Shown: in pieces, positions 26,534 through 36,323 of the stretch
How the letters are laid out: each line of letters starts with the position of its first letter
Numbering within the stretch: the first letter of the stretch is position 1
Assembly: GCA_913057435.1 (NCBI GenBank)
Contig: CAJXNY010000011.1
Coordinates: forward strand, 53,491 to 117,490
Direction of reading: 5' to 3'
DNA: 64,000 bases
DNA from: an uncultured Oceanospirillaceae bacterium
GTDB taxonomy: Bacteria; Pseudomonadota; Gammaproteobacteria; Pseudomonadales; Balneatricaceae
Made by a program: the position numbers and the translations under genes
The notes under the pieces: model-generated
What the model saw: the letters and a program-made list of their open reading frames with translations, nothing else
Database searches by the model: none
What the model was told of the DNA's origin: nothing

Positions 26534-27041
26534 TTACTGGTAAGTTACAGCAACGGTGTAGTCCCATGACTGTGCGCCAGATACCGGCGAAGCACCGTTG
26601 GTCAGGGTGCCGCCGAGGTTTATATCGAACGACCCTCCTGGTGCAGCCATGGTACCGGTTGCTCCAGCAGCGAAATCGGCGTCCCCATTAGACCAGATGG
26701 GCGCGAAGGTGACATCGCCCTTAACCGGGGTAGTAATGCTGAGAGTGATATCCAGAGTGGCTGCCTCGGAGCTAATGGCGAATACGCCAGCGGTGGTAGT
26801 GCCACCTGCGCAGCTTGTGCCTAATGGGGTGTCATTACCGGGCGTCATGACGCAGGTGGCAGTAGCAACGTTGGTGATGTTACCGAACTTGATGGCTGTG
26901 GTCTGACCAACAGTGATAGGGGCCTGAACGGTTGCCGAAGCAGTGCCAGCTCCATCTGTCGCCATGCTTCGGGGCGCTCAGCAAAGAACTGGTCATTATG
27001 GTGGCTACAATCAGGGCCTTTTTTGAAAAACGTTGGGTCAT
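26534..27041 (-). CDS. DUF4402 fimbrial subunit with frameshift at the signal peptide junction
   Basis: The mature domain (residues from MATDGAGT onward, complement of 26534-26965) is a clear DUF4402 subunit: PITVGQTTAIKFGNI near the start, two cysteines and the terminal WDYTVAVTYQ. It has no signal peptide in its own frame and is preceded at once by an in-frame TGA. A good signal peptide (MTQRFSKKALIVATI..., start 27041 with an AAGGAT ribosome site) lies directly upstream in another frame. Removing one base near the GGGG run at 26971-26974 joins the two into a normal 168-residue precursor. It may be a sequencing error, a true inactivating mutation or a switchable site. First gene of the fimbrial operon. 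Confidence 0.75.
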
Positions 27042-27375
27042 TTTATCATCCTTGGTTCTTATTTGACGGTTAACCATGACTACCGGTCCATTACCAGCAG
27101 CTCCTGGTATTCCATATGTCCGGGGTATGGTAGCGGCAATTTTGAGTAAAGTTTAGAATTATTTTTCAGTTAATAGCATTAGTAATGGACAATTAGTAAG
27201 TGTTGTGCTAAGGGAGAAAGACCTTCGCCAAAGACGTTTCAGATGGATCTGTCGAGTGCCAGGCGGTGCTGGAACCGGCCGCTGGGGGCATCGGTGGCTT
27301 TGGCAGTAATGGCGGTAAAGCGGGCATAAAAAACCCGGCCTGCGCCGGGTTTCATGAACGGTGTTGCCGCTGGGC
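27042..27375. other. 334-bp gap between fimbrial operon and phoU
   Basis: No gene is supported. The part next to the fimbrial genes is AT-rich and must hold their promoter, though I cannot assign boxes with confidence. The right end holds the phoU terminator. The middle is GC-rich and featureless. Confidence 0.6.
27328..27352 (-). terminator. Terminator of the pst-phoU operon
   Basis: AAACCCGGC (27331-27339) and GCCGGGTTT (27344-27352) form a 9-bp stem; on the minus strand the U-run comes from the A-run at 27328-27333. It lies 24 bases after the phoU stop. Confidence 0.88.
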
Positions 27376-28110
27376 TCAGCGCTTTTCGATATCGTCCTGC
27401 ACGGCTTTCTTGATCTGCTTCAGGCTCTGGTGACGGACATCGGTGCCCGATACCAGATAGATCAGATGCTCGGCCATATTACGGGCGTGGTCACCGATAC
27501 GTTCCAGGCTGCGCAGTACCCAGATGACGTTCAGGACGCTGGAGATAGCACGTGGATCTTCCATCATGTAGGTCACCAGGGAGCGCATGGCGGTGCGGTA
27601 TTCCTGATCGACAGACTTGTCCTGTTTGGCGACTCGGTACGCCAGTTCGGTGTCGTTGCGGGCAAAGGCCGTCAGTACGTTTTTCACCATGTCGCGTACC
27701 AGGGTGCCGATATGACGGACCTCCTGGTAACCGCGCGGGCTGTCGCCTTCCTCAACTAGCTCGATGGCATGGCGACAGATTTTGGCGGCTTCGTCTCCCA
27801 TGCGTTCCAGATCGCTGACCGCTTTGGAGACGGAGATGATCAGGCGCAGGTCGCTGGCTGCTGGCTGGCGACGGGCGATAATGGTGGTGCATTGCTCGTC
27901 GATCATCAGCTCCATGTCGTTGATCTGTTTATCAACGCGACGGGACTGTTCAGCCAGCTCGGCATCGCCGATCAGCAGTGACTCAATGGCGTCATGTACC
28001 TGACGCTCTACCACGCCGCCCATGGTCAGCAGGTGGGTGCGGATCTGCTCCAGCTCGTCATTGAACTGCTGCGAGATGTGGGAGGAATAGTTGTCATTGT
28101 CGAATTCCAC
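27376..28110 (-). CDS. phoU: Phosphate signalling protein PhoU
   Basis: A 244-residue all-helical protein with two similar three-helix bundles, typical of PhoU (SHISQQFNDELEQIRTHLLTMGG, SDLERMGDEAAKICRH, LERIGDHARNMAEHL). The E/DxxxD motifs bind metal clusters. It keeps the PhoR/PhoB system off when phosphate is plentiful and restrains the Pst transporter. The GTG at 28110 is preferred to an upstream TTG because a GGAGAG ribosome site sits at the right distance. Last gene of the pst operon. Confidence 0.96.
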   Translation of the reverse strand: MEFDNDNYSSHISQQFNDELEQIRTHLLTMGGVVERQVHDAIESLLIGDAELAEQSRRVDKQINDMELMIDEQCTTIIARRQPAASDLRLIISVSKAVSDLERMGDEAAKICRHAIELVEEGDSPRGYQEVRHIGTLVRDMVKNVLTAFARNDTELAYRVAKQDKSVDQEYRTAMRSLVTYMMEDPRAISSVLNVIWVLRSLERIGDHARNMAEHLIYLVSGTDVRHQSLKQIKKAVQDDIEKR

Positions 28111-28191
28111 GGTAGATCTCTCCAAGTAGCGTTTATACGGTTAAGGGTAAAACAATGCAGGCGTCACATCCTCTGTGTCGCCTGATCTGGC

Positions 28192-29028
<837 letters not shown>

Positions 29029-29093
29029 CAGAATCTTCCTGTTAAGGCACCTGACGCTGTGTTGGCGCAGGTGCCTGTCGCTATGCAGCGTTA

Positions 29094-30782
29094 TTACATT
29101 TCCAGCGCTTTGTATTTCTCGCGCAGATGGTTACGGATCGCAATGGCAGAGAGGTTAAGCAGTGCAATCACGGCAACCAGCAGCAGTGCGGTGGCGTACA
29201 CCAGTGGGCGGGCCGCTTCTACGTTCGGGCTCTGGAAGCCAACGTCGTAGATGTGGAAACCCAGGTGCATGAATTTCTGGTCCAGATGCAGGAACGGATA
29301 ATTCAGATCCAGCGGCAGACTCGGTGCCAGTTTCACTACACCCACCAGCATCAGCGGGGCAACCTCGCCAGCTGCACGGGCAATCGCCAGGATGACGCCG
29401 GTCATCATTGCCGGGCTGGCCATTGGCAGTACCACTTTCCACAGGGTTTCGAACTTGGTTGCACCCAGTGCCAGTGAACCCTCACGCACGGAGCGTGGGA
29501 TACGGCTGAGGCCTTCTTCGGTGGCCACGATAACAACCGGTACCGTCAGCAGTGCCAGTGTCAGAGACGCCCACATCAGGCCGGGAGTACCAAAAGTAGG
29601 TGCCGGTTTGGCTTCCGGGAAGAACAGATCATCGATGTTGCCGCCCAGGAAGTAAACGAAGAAGCCCAGACCAAATACCCCATATACGATCGACGGAACA
29701 CCGGCCAGGTTGTTTACTGCGATACGGATCAGGCGAGTAACAAAACCCTGCTTGGCGTATTCACGCAGGTAGACGGCAGCGACAACCCCAAACGGCGTTA
29801 CCATCACTGACATCAGCATTACCATCATCACCGTACCGAAGATAGCCGGGAAAATACCGCCTTCAGTGTTGGCTTCACGGGGCTCATCGCTCATGAACTC
29901 CCAGATTTTGGCAATATAGTGACCCACTTTGTCACCCAGACTCATGTTGTTCGGCAGGAACGCACGGACAACTTTACCCAGGCTGATCTCAATGATCTGG
30001 CCTGCCGCTGTTTCAGCCACCAGGGTGTCACGGTTGAAGCCTTCGTACAGGTCCAGCAGCGTTTGCTGCAGGGCCTGGTATTCGGCATTCAGCTCAACCC
30101 GGCGGTCGTCGATCTCGGCATAACGGCTCTGGTCGGTGACCCCTTTAAGCTCCAGCGAACGCTGTTTCAGGCGCAGACGCTCAAGCTTGTAGTTGATCGA
30201 ACCGATGGTGCCTTTCTCAATGTCTGAGATCTGCTCCTGAATATCCAGGGTTCGTTCAATACGGGTCTGGAAGTTATTCCACAGAGCCATGTATTCGTCG
30301 GTTTTCTGATAACCCTTGTAGCTGGCCACCAGTTTGCCGTTTTCTTTCAGGCCGCGCAGGTAACCATAGAAGTTACCCCATTCACGACGCTCAGCGGCAA
30401 ACATCATGTCTGGCTGGTTGCGTTCGCTCATGAACTCATCCAGCACCCAGATAAAGTCACTGCCGCCAACATCGCGGTTACCGACTTTGACCAGATCTCG
30501 CTGCATGAAATCCATACCCGCGGGGACGTTAACGCCTGCATCCCGCAGCTGAGCAGCAGGGACCATCTCCTGTTCGACGATTTCGCCGGCCATGACCATG
30601 GTGTTGCCGTTTTCAGTGTATCTGGCCTGCACGAGATCGGCGGGCCAGAAGTGGCCCAGGCCACGTACAGCGATCAGCGACAGCAGGCCGATTACCATGA
30701 TCATACAGATGGCTACCGCACCGGCATTCAGCCAGACCCAGGGGGAGCCAGATTTTGTCCATTCGGTGAATGAGACGCGCAT
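29094..30782 (-). CDS. pstA: Phosphate ABC transporter permease PstA (long form)
   Basis: A 562-residue permease. The C-terminal half is the normal PstA core with six membrane helices and the coupling [20 protein letters not shown] segment. The N-terminal part adds a first membrane helix and a periplasmic insertion of about 250 residues containing a coiled-coil-like stretch ([13 protein letters not shown]). This long form is usual in Pseudomonas and oceanospirilla. The ATG at 30782 (MRVSFTEW) is used; the frame extends seven codons upstream into its ribosome site GAGGAG. Confidence 0.94.
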   Translation of the reverse strand: MRVSFTEWTKSGSPWVWLNAGAVAICMIMVIGLLSLIAVRGLGHFWPADLVQARYTENGNTMVMAGEIVEQEMVPAAQLRDAGVNVPAGMDFMQRDLVKVGNRDVGGSDFIWVLDEFMSERNQPDMMFAAERREWGNFYGYLRGLKENGKLVASYKGYQKTDEYMALWNNFQTRIERTLDIQEQISDIEKGTIGSINYKLERLRLKQRSLELKGVTDQSRYAEIDDRRVELNAEYQALQQTLLDLYEGFNRDTLVAETAAGQIIEISLGKVVRAFLPNNMSLGDKVGHYIAKIWEFMSDEPREANTEGGIFPAIFGTVMMVMLMSVMVTPFGVVAAVYLREYAKQGFVTRLIRIAVNNLAGVPSIVYGVFGLGFFVYFLGGNIDDLFFPEAKPAPTFGTPGLMWASLTLALLTVPVVIVATEEGLSRIPRSVREGSLALGATKFETLWKVVLPMASPAMMTGVILAIARAAGEVAPLMLVGVVKLAPSLPLDLNYPFLHLDQKFMHLGFHIYDVGFQSPNVEAARPLVYATALLLVAVIALLNLSAIAIRNHLREKYKALEM

Positions 30783-30810
30783 ATCAGTTTTCTCCTCTCT
30801 CACTCACAGC

Positions 30811-33087
30811 TTACAGGGAGCCATATTTGTTACGCAGATGCTGACGAATCACTTCTGCAATGGTGTTGACCATAAAGGTGAACAGGAACAGTACGAAGGC
30901 GGCCAGGAACAGGATGCGGAAGTGAGTACTGCCGACCTCGGATTCTGGCATCTCTACGGCAATGTTTGCCGCCAGAGTACGCATACCTTCGAAGATGTTG
31001 ATGTCCATAATCGGTGTGTTACCGGTGGCCATCAGTACGATCATGGTTTCACCGACTGCACGGCCCATACCGATCATAACCGCAGAGAAGATGCCCGGGC
31101 TTGCGGTTGGCATGACCACACGTACCAGGGTCTGCCACGGCGTTGCACCCAGCGCCAGTGAACCGTAGCTCAGGCTTTTCGGTACTGCGAAGATGGCATC
31201 CTCGGTGATGGAGAAGATGGTTGGGATAACCGCAAAGCCCATGGCTATACCGACTACCAGCGCGTTACGCTGATCGTAGGCGATGCCCAGATCGTTGGTG
31301 ATCCACAGGCGCATATCGCCACCGAACAGCAGTGATTCGATACCCGGGGCAATCCACAAACCGAACAGGGTGGCGGCAATGACCACCGGCACCAGAATTG
31401 CGGCATCCCAGCCATCGGGCAGCAGGAAGCGAATTCGGTTGGGCAGCTGAGTCCAGGTAAAGGCGAATAGCAGGATGCCCAGCGGGATGGTAAACATCAC
31501 CACGAAGATACCGGCCATATGCAGTTCCATGAATGGTGCCAGCCACAGACCCGCCAGGAAGCCGAGGATAACCGTTGGCAGCGCTTCCATCAGCTCGATG
31601 ATGGGTTTTACTTTACGGCGCAGCGCCGGTGCCATGAAGTAGGCGGTGTAGATCGCGCCACAGATCGCCAGCGGTGTTGCCATCAACATGGCATAGAACG
31701 CGGCTTTCAGGGTGCCGAATGCCAGTGGCATCAGGCTGTATTTTGGCTCAAAGTCGTTATTGGACGCAGAAGACTGCCAGACGTAGTCCGGTTCCTCGTA
31801 GCCTTCGTACCAGACTTCCGCCCAGAGCGCGTCCCAGGATATTTCCGGGTGTTCGTTGTGGACGGCCCACAGCGCCAGCTGGCCCTTGTTCTCAACCAGC
31901 AAAGCATTGGCGCGGGGTGATAGCGCGATGCCGTCGACGTTGCCCTGGGCAACCGTCTCTTCCAGCGCAGTGCGGTGTGCAGTGGTGTTGAACAGGCGTA
32001 GCGTGCCCTGACTGTCGACGGTGGCGAAGCCTTTACGGCGATGCTCAATGGTCAGGTCGTTGATAGCGGTGTTGTTGCCATCAAAGCTGCGGATTTTGGT
32101 CAGGACCCAGGCGGCATTTTCATCGCGTACCAGGAACCACTGTGATACTTCACCTTTAGTGTCTGACACCAGCAGTGAGTTACCACCGAGCAGCAGGGTG
32201 AAGTCGGTGATCTGACCGGCCGTTGCGTCGATAACCTGGGTGGTTTGCGGGCCGTTTGCAGCCTGCAGATCAACCACGCCCACTTTGCCATCGGCACCGC
32301 CAATCAGCAGCCAGCGACGATCGGGCATCAGCAGCAGTTTGTTTGCCGCCAGGTTCAGTTTTGGCAGCGCCTGGATATCGGTGCTGGCTTCTACTTCGCC
32401 GGTGATCAGGTTTTCTTCCAGTGACAGGTCAGCCACGCTCAGGTTGGCTTCGGTGCCGCCAACCATACGCCACTCGCCTTCTTCGCCGTTCAATGCCAGC
32501 AGCTCAATTGGTCCGTCGCTGAGATCGATCGGTGTTTCACCCAGTGGGTAGACAACCTCAGGAGTGATAACACGCTTGCCATCCGGGTAGGTGGCTTTGT
32601 AGTCATGCTTCATCACCAGCGCCTGGCCATTGCTCAGGCCCAGCACAAAGGTGCGGCTTTCTTCTGACGCCAGGGTGAAGCTGGTGACAGTGGTGTTATC
32701 GGTCAGTGGGTGCTTTTGTTGCAGCAGCATCTCGCCGGTACGGGTATTGAAGAAGAACAGTTCACCCTGATCATTGACGCGCAGGCCGATTTCAGCCTGT
32801 TCTTCCATGGTCATATACAGGGTTTTGCCGCCGCCGGGCAGGGCATATGACTGGACTTCCTGGCCATCCTGCTGCCAGCGCTCGATCTTCGCTGACTCGA
32901 ACAGGGGAGCGACTTCGTAGAGTAGATAGAAGAAGATCAGCAATATCGCGACAATAACGCTGATACCGCCCACGGCGATACCACCACGTGCGAACTGATC
33001 TTTCGCTTTACGGATTTTACGCAGCCGCTGCTGAGCGGGCGTATTGAAATCCAGGTCTGGAATATGGGAGCTGTTGTCAATGCTCAT
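30811..33087 (-). CDS. pstC: Phosphate ABC transporter permease PstC (long form)
   Basis: A 758-residue permease. After a cytoplasmic start and one membrane helix (about 37-58) comes a periplasmic domain of roughly 370 residues made of short repeated strands (LALNGEEGEWRMVGG, LLIGGADGKVGVVDL, FATVDSQGTLRLFN) that looks like a beta-propeller. The standard PstC core follows ([21 protein letters not shown]). The extra domain is common to pseudomonad and oceanospirillum PstC; its role is unknown, and contact with PstS or the PstA insertion is a reasonable guess. Confidence 0.94.
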   Translation of the reverse strand: MSIDNSSHIPDLDFNTPAQQRLRKIRKAKDQFARGGIAVGGISVIVAILLIFFYLLYEVAPLFESAKIERWQQDGQEVQSYALPGGGKTLYMTMEEQAEIGLRVNDQGELFFFNTRTGEMLLQQKHPLTDNTTVTSFTLASEESRTFVLGLSNGQALVMKHDYKATYPDGKRVITPEVVYPLGETPIDLSDGPIELLALNGEEGEWRMVGGTEANLSVADLSLEENLITGEVEASTDIQALPKLNLAANKLLLMPDRRWLLIGGADGKVGVVDLQAANGPQTTQVIDATAGQITDFTLLLGGNSLLVSDTKGEVSQWFLVRDENAAWVLTKIRSFDGNNTAINDLTIEHRRKGFATVDSQGTLRLFNTTAHRTALEETVAQGNVDGIALSPRANALLVENKGQLALWAVHNEHPEISWDALWAEVWYEGYEEPDYVWQSSASNNDFEPKYSLMPLAFGTLKAAFYAMLMATPLAICGAIYTAYFMAPALRRKVKPIIELMEALPTVILGFLAGLWLAPFMELHMAGIFVVMFTIPLGILLFAFTWTQLPNRIRFLLPDGWDAAILVPVVIAATLFGLWIAPGIESLLFGGDMRLWITNDLGIAYDQRNALVVGIAMGFAVIPTIFSITEDAIFAVPKSLSYGSLALGATPWQTLVRVVMPTASPGIFSAVMIGMGRAVGETMIVLMATGNTPIMDINIFEGMRTLAANIAVEMPESEVGSTHFRILFLAAFVLFLFTFMVNTIAEVIRQHLRNKYGSL

Positions 33088-33323
33088 CGCATGAACGTCC
33101 TGAAGAACCTGAGAGACTAATGATGCGGCTAAGGTACTGTCGAATAATGACAGTTTTGTTACAAGCTGCAGGCATAAATAAGCGGGAGTGCCATCCGTGG
33201 CTCTCCCGACGACTGAACGGTTGTGTACGGCGTGAAGGTCTTGTGATTATTTCGGCGCTAAATCAATGAGTTAGCTTGTTTTCGAGGTGCGCTTTCAGAC
33301 TTCTTGACGTTGACTTTTTCGCG

Positions 33324-33357
33324 CACCCCTGACCTTATCAACAACCGTTCAGGGGTG
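33324..33357. terminator. Hairpin between pstS and pstC
   Basis: CACCCCTGA (33324-33332) and TCAGGGGTG (33349-33357) form a 9-bp stem with a 16-base loop, directly after the pstS stop. On the pstS strand there is no U-run, so an mRNA-stabilising or attenuating hairpin that favours high PstS is more likely than a full terminator. The rest of the 285-bp gap shows nothing else clear. Confidence 0.5.
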
Positions 33358-33372
33358 TTTTCTATCCTGGGC

Positions 33373-34347
33373 TTACTTGATGCCCAGCGCAGACATCTGA
33401 CGCTCAACCAGTTTCGATGGCAGCGGGATGTAGCCGTCTTTGATAACCACTTCCTGGCCCACTTTAGACATCACCATTTTGACGAATTCGCGTTCCAGCG
33501 GCGCCAGTGGCTGACCTGGTTTTTTATTCACGTAAACGTACAGGGAGCGCGCCAGTGGGTATTTACCGTTCAGAGAGTTCTCTGGGGACGCTTCAACAAA
33601 TGGCTGGCCTGGCTTTTTGGCCAGTGGGATGGCACGCACAGAAGAGGTCTTGTAACCGATGCCGGAGTAGCCGATACCGTTCAGAGACGTCGATACGGAC
33701 TGTACAACAGAGGCGGAACCTGGTTGCTCGTTTACGTTGTTTTTGAAATCGCCTTTACACAGGGCTTTCTTCTTGAAGTAACCGTAAGTGCCGGATACCG
33801 AGTTACGACCGAACAGCTGTACGCTCTTGGATGCCAGGCCGCCTTTAACGCCCGCCTGACCCCAGTTGGTCAGTTCAGCGTTTGCGCCACACTTGCGGGT
33901 GGAGGAGAAGATGGCATCAACCTGAGGAATGGTCAGGCCTTTAACCGGGTTATCTTTGTGTACATAAACAGCCAGCGCATCGATGGCAACGGCAACCGGT
34001 GTTGGCTTGTAGCCGAATTTTTTCTCGAACGCTTCGAGTTCTTTGTCTTTCATCTTGCGTGACATTGGGCCCAGGTTAGCGGTGCCTTCAGTCAGTGCCG
34101 GTGGTGCAGTAGAAGAACCCGCTGCCTGGATCTGGATGTTGACGTTCGGGTAGGCGCGTTTGAACTCTTCCGCCCACAGGGTCATCAGGTTGGCCAGGGT
34201 ATCAGAACCTACACTGGACAGGTTGCCAGAAACGCCGGAAGCTTTCTGGTAAACAGGCAGGTTAGGGTCCAGCAGATCTGCAGCGTTTACGCTGACACAG
34301 GTTGCGGTCATCGCTACGGCAGCAAACAGCTTCTTCATCGGTTTCAT
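33373..34347 (-). CDS. pstS: Phosphate-binding periplasmic protein PstS
   Basis: A 324-residue periplasmic protein with a signal peptide (about 1-22, ending VNA). Phosphate-contact motifs include [11 protein letters not shown] near 45, [10 protein letters not shown], the NLGPMSRKM region and [12 protein letters not shown]. It belongs to the group of PstS proteins found in pseudomonads and marine bacteria rather than the E. coli type. It delivers phosphate to the PstCA permease. First gene of the operon, preceded by a Pho box. Confidence 0.96.
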   Translation of the reverse strand: MKPMKKLFAAVAMTATCVSVNAADLLDPNLPVYQKASGVSGNLSSVGSDTLANLMTLWAEEFKRAYPNVNIQIQAAGSSTAPPALTEGTANLGPMSRKMKDKELEAFEKKFGYKPTPVAVAIDALAVYVHKDNPVKGLTIPQVDAIFSSTRKCGANAELTNWGQAGVKGGLASKSVQLFGRNSVSGTYGYFKKKALCKGDFKNNVNEQPGSASVVQSVSTSLNGIGYSGIGYKTSSVRAIPLAKKPGQPFVEASPENSLNGKYPLARSLYVYVNKKPGQPLAPLEREFVKMVMSKVGQEVVIKDGYIPLPSKLVERQMSALGIK

Positions 34348-34406
34348 TGCATCGCTCCTGAGAGAGAAAGATTAAAATATGTACGATGTTTTATGTAATG
34401 GCTGCA

Positions 34407-34439
34407 CTATAGAATCGCCCTGTGACAGAAATATGACAG
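34407..34439 (-). promoter_or_regulatory. Pho box and promoter of pstS
   Basis: On the minus strand CTGTCAT (complement of 34433-34439), four bases, CTGTCAC (complement of 34422-34428) match the PhoB direct repeat CTGTCAT-N4-CTGTCAT. Nine bases further on lies TATAGT (complement of 34407-34412), a good -10 box. This is the usual layout in which the Pho box replaces the -35 element. Confidence 0.9.
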
Positions 34440-34614
34440 CTGTAACATTTGGTCAAAAGAGCTGACAGGCAGCGTTGTTGCGGTGTTGTCGGGTTAGACT
34501 TAGGTGTAGGTGTGGAGTATTGTCAGCCCGTGCCAGCAGGCGCCTGACAGTGATTCCTGGCAGGCTGCCCACATTCATAATATTTTTGCTGAGAGTGAAA
34601 GGAAGGGTGTGAAC

Positions 34615-35016
34615 ATGCCAAAGACGGATGATCTGATTCTTGAACCGCAAGGTGAGCTGACACTGCAGCGCCCGGCACTGAGTGATGCCACTAACATGTT
34701 TGGTGATGTTTACGGCGGCTGGGTGACCTCGCAGGTGGTGCTGGCGGCCGAGATGCGCGCTGCGCAGATTGCCAGAGGCCGCATTGCTACCGTATCAGTG
34801 AGCTCCATGCAGTTTATGTCGCCCGTGCTGGTGGGCACGGTGCTATCGTTTTATACCCGGGTGGTAGATCAGGGCCACAGTTCGGCTCGTTTGCTGGTGG
34901 AAGCCTGGGGTCGCTGCCCTAATGGCAGCGACCTGCGTAAAGTAACGGAAGCGGAAGTGGTGCTGGTAGCAATCGACCCGGCCGGGCATATCCGCCGATT
35001 ACCGCGGGACGAATGA
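34615..35016 (+). CDS. Acyl-CoA thioesterase, YciA-like hotdog family
   Basis: A 133-residue hotdog-fold protein. The N-terminal DATNMFGDVYGGWVTSQV holds the active-site Asp/Asn region of YciA/acyl-CoA thioesterases, and the long helix ending AAEMRAAQIARGR is typical. It probably hydrolyses acyl-CoA esters in the cytoplasm; chain length cannot be told. The ATG at 34615 is preceded by GGAAGG; an in-frame GTG two codons earlier is too close to that site. It converges on the DoxX gene. Confidence 0.88.
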   Translation: MPKTDDLILEPQGELTLQRPALSDATNMFGDVYGGWVTSQVVLAAEMRAAQIARGRIATVSVSSMQFMSPVLVGTVLSFYTRVVDQGHSSARLLVEAWGRCPNGSDLRKVTEAEVVLVAIDPAGHIRRLPRDE

Positions 35017-35023
35017 ACCGGAC

Positions 35024-35512
35024 TCAGGCCTGGCTTTCGGCGGTGGTAATGGCGCTGATCAGGCCTTCTATCGAAAACCTCCCCGCGCCGCCCAGCAAAC
35101 TCTGGCTACCGGCCAGACAGAGCATGGCCCATTCAAAGCCACCCTGGGCACCGTTAAAGCCATAGGGCAGGTGAAAATAGATGGCGACAGTCATTAATAT
35201 GCACAGCAGCAGGGCGGCGGTACGTGTCAGGAAGCCCAGCAGGATAGCCCAGCCTGCAAAATACTCGACCAGGGCTGCCATAATGGCCATAAATTCAGCC
35301 TGTGAGGGTGATAGAAAGCTTAGCGTCTGTGATACCAGCTGAATAAAGGGCCCCAGCTGGGTGTAGGTATAGTGAATCAGATTATCGGTTTCCCAGAGGA
35401 TGGAAAACTCCATCCATCCCAGTTTCATCCGGGCATGGTAAATAAAGATTGCCCCCAGGCAGACGCGTAAAAACACCAGTGTTAGATCCTGCCGCATATT
35501 CGTGTCCGTCAT
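35024..35512 (-). CDS. DoxX family membrane protein
   Basis: A 162-residue inner-membrane protein with four hydrophobic segments and the DoxX hallmarks FLRVCLGAIFIYHARMKL and YFAGWAILLGFLTRTAALLL. Members occur in respiratory or redox-stress complexes, but the role of stand-alone bacterial copies is mostly unknown. The start at 35512 is chosen because the first helix then begins after a short polar stretch; the ribosome site is weak. Confidence 0.82.
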   Translation of the reverse strand: MTDTNMRQDLTLVFLRVCLGAIFIYHARMKLGWMEFSILWETDNLIHYTYTQLGPFIQLVSQTLSFLSPSQAEFMAIMAALVEYFAGWAILLGFLTRTAALLLCILMTVAIYFHLPYGFNGAQGGFEWAMLCLAGSQSLLGGAGRFSIEGLISAITTAESQA

Positions 35513-35730
35513 TTCTACATCCTTAGTCACTGTCGGCCTCGTTCCTAACACAGGTTAGTCGGTGCTGTATAGAGTACAAGCGACTAGTGTGCCTAACGCC
35601 CTATGGCCATTACAATGACGCGAGCAGGTGTTTCTGGTTGTTTTACCTCAATTTACAGCGAGAAGGTCTTTGAGTGCAGTGACAGGGAGTTACTGTTTGC
35701 TATTTACTGGTTTTGGAATGGATATCCGCT

Positions 35731-36306
35731 ATGCGCTTTATGCCTCTGCTGTTTCTTCTGTTATGGCTGCCGTTGATCGCCAGAGCAGCGAATGACCCCC
35801 CGATTTCCCCCGCCAGTCAGATGCTGGGTTCCAGTACGGACCTGATTAATAACCTGAAAAACATCGAGACCTATTACGAAGCAGTAAACAAACAGCTGGA
35901 TCGTCGCCTGGATCGGGAAAAAAGCCGTGATCCGTTTGAAAAAAGTGAACAGATCCAGCGGGCCGATAAAGCCCGTCAACGCGAGGACGCTCCGCAGTTT
36001 ATCCCCTCAGGCATGTCCAGTGTGGACCCGGTCGCATTAATCAGTGATATGAGTATCGGTAGCGGTGAAAATGGTCAGCAGGACGGTGGCTTTCCGCGAA
36101 TGCAGTATCGGGGCTTCATTCAGCAGCATGATGAAAAGGTCGGCTTGCTGGATGTAAATGGCATCGGCACTTTTGTTGTCAGGTCCGGTGATAAAGTCGG
36201 CTTGCAACAGATCAGCCAGGATGCGGTGATTAATATTGTGGAAATTAACAAACTGAATCTGATTATCGAAGTGGGTAACTTCGGTGAAAAAATTGTTGTT
36301 CAGTAG
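35731..36306 (+). CDS. PilP/MshK-like pilus assembly protein
   Basis: A 191-residue exported protein: hydrophobic signal segment at about 5-20, a charged, probably coiled or disordered middle (DRRLDREKSRDPFEKSEQ), and a C-terminal small beta domain (about 120-191) ending IIEVGNFGEKIVVQ. A disordered linker followed by such a domain is the layout of PilP, which bridges the inner-membrane PilNO complex to the secretin. It is the first gene of the pilus cluster, 17 bases before the secretin. Assignment rests on layout and context more than on motif identity. Confidence 0.65.
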   Translation: MRFMPLLFLLLWLPLIARAANDPPISPASQMLGSSTDLINNLKNIETYYEAVNKQLDRRLDREKSRDPFEKSEQIQRADKARQREDAPQFIPSGMSSVDPVALISDMSIGSGENGQQDGGFPRMQYRGFIQQHDEKVGLLDVNGIGTFVVRSGDKVGLQQISQDAVINIVEINKLNLIIEVGNFGEKIVVQ

Positions 36307-36323
36307 CGAGCTGTCAGAACCAG

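Noticed and set aside
21505..27041. tRNA-anchored genomic island carrying the fimbrial operon
   Set aside because: No integrase and no direct repeat of the tRNA 3' end was found downstream; only an inverted copy of nine bases lies next to the tRNA.
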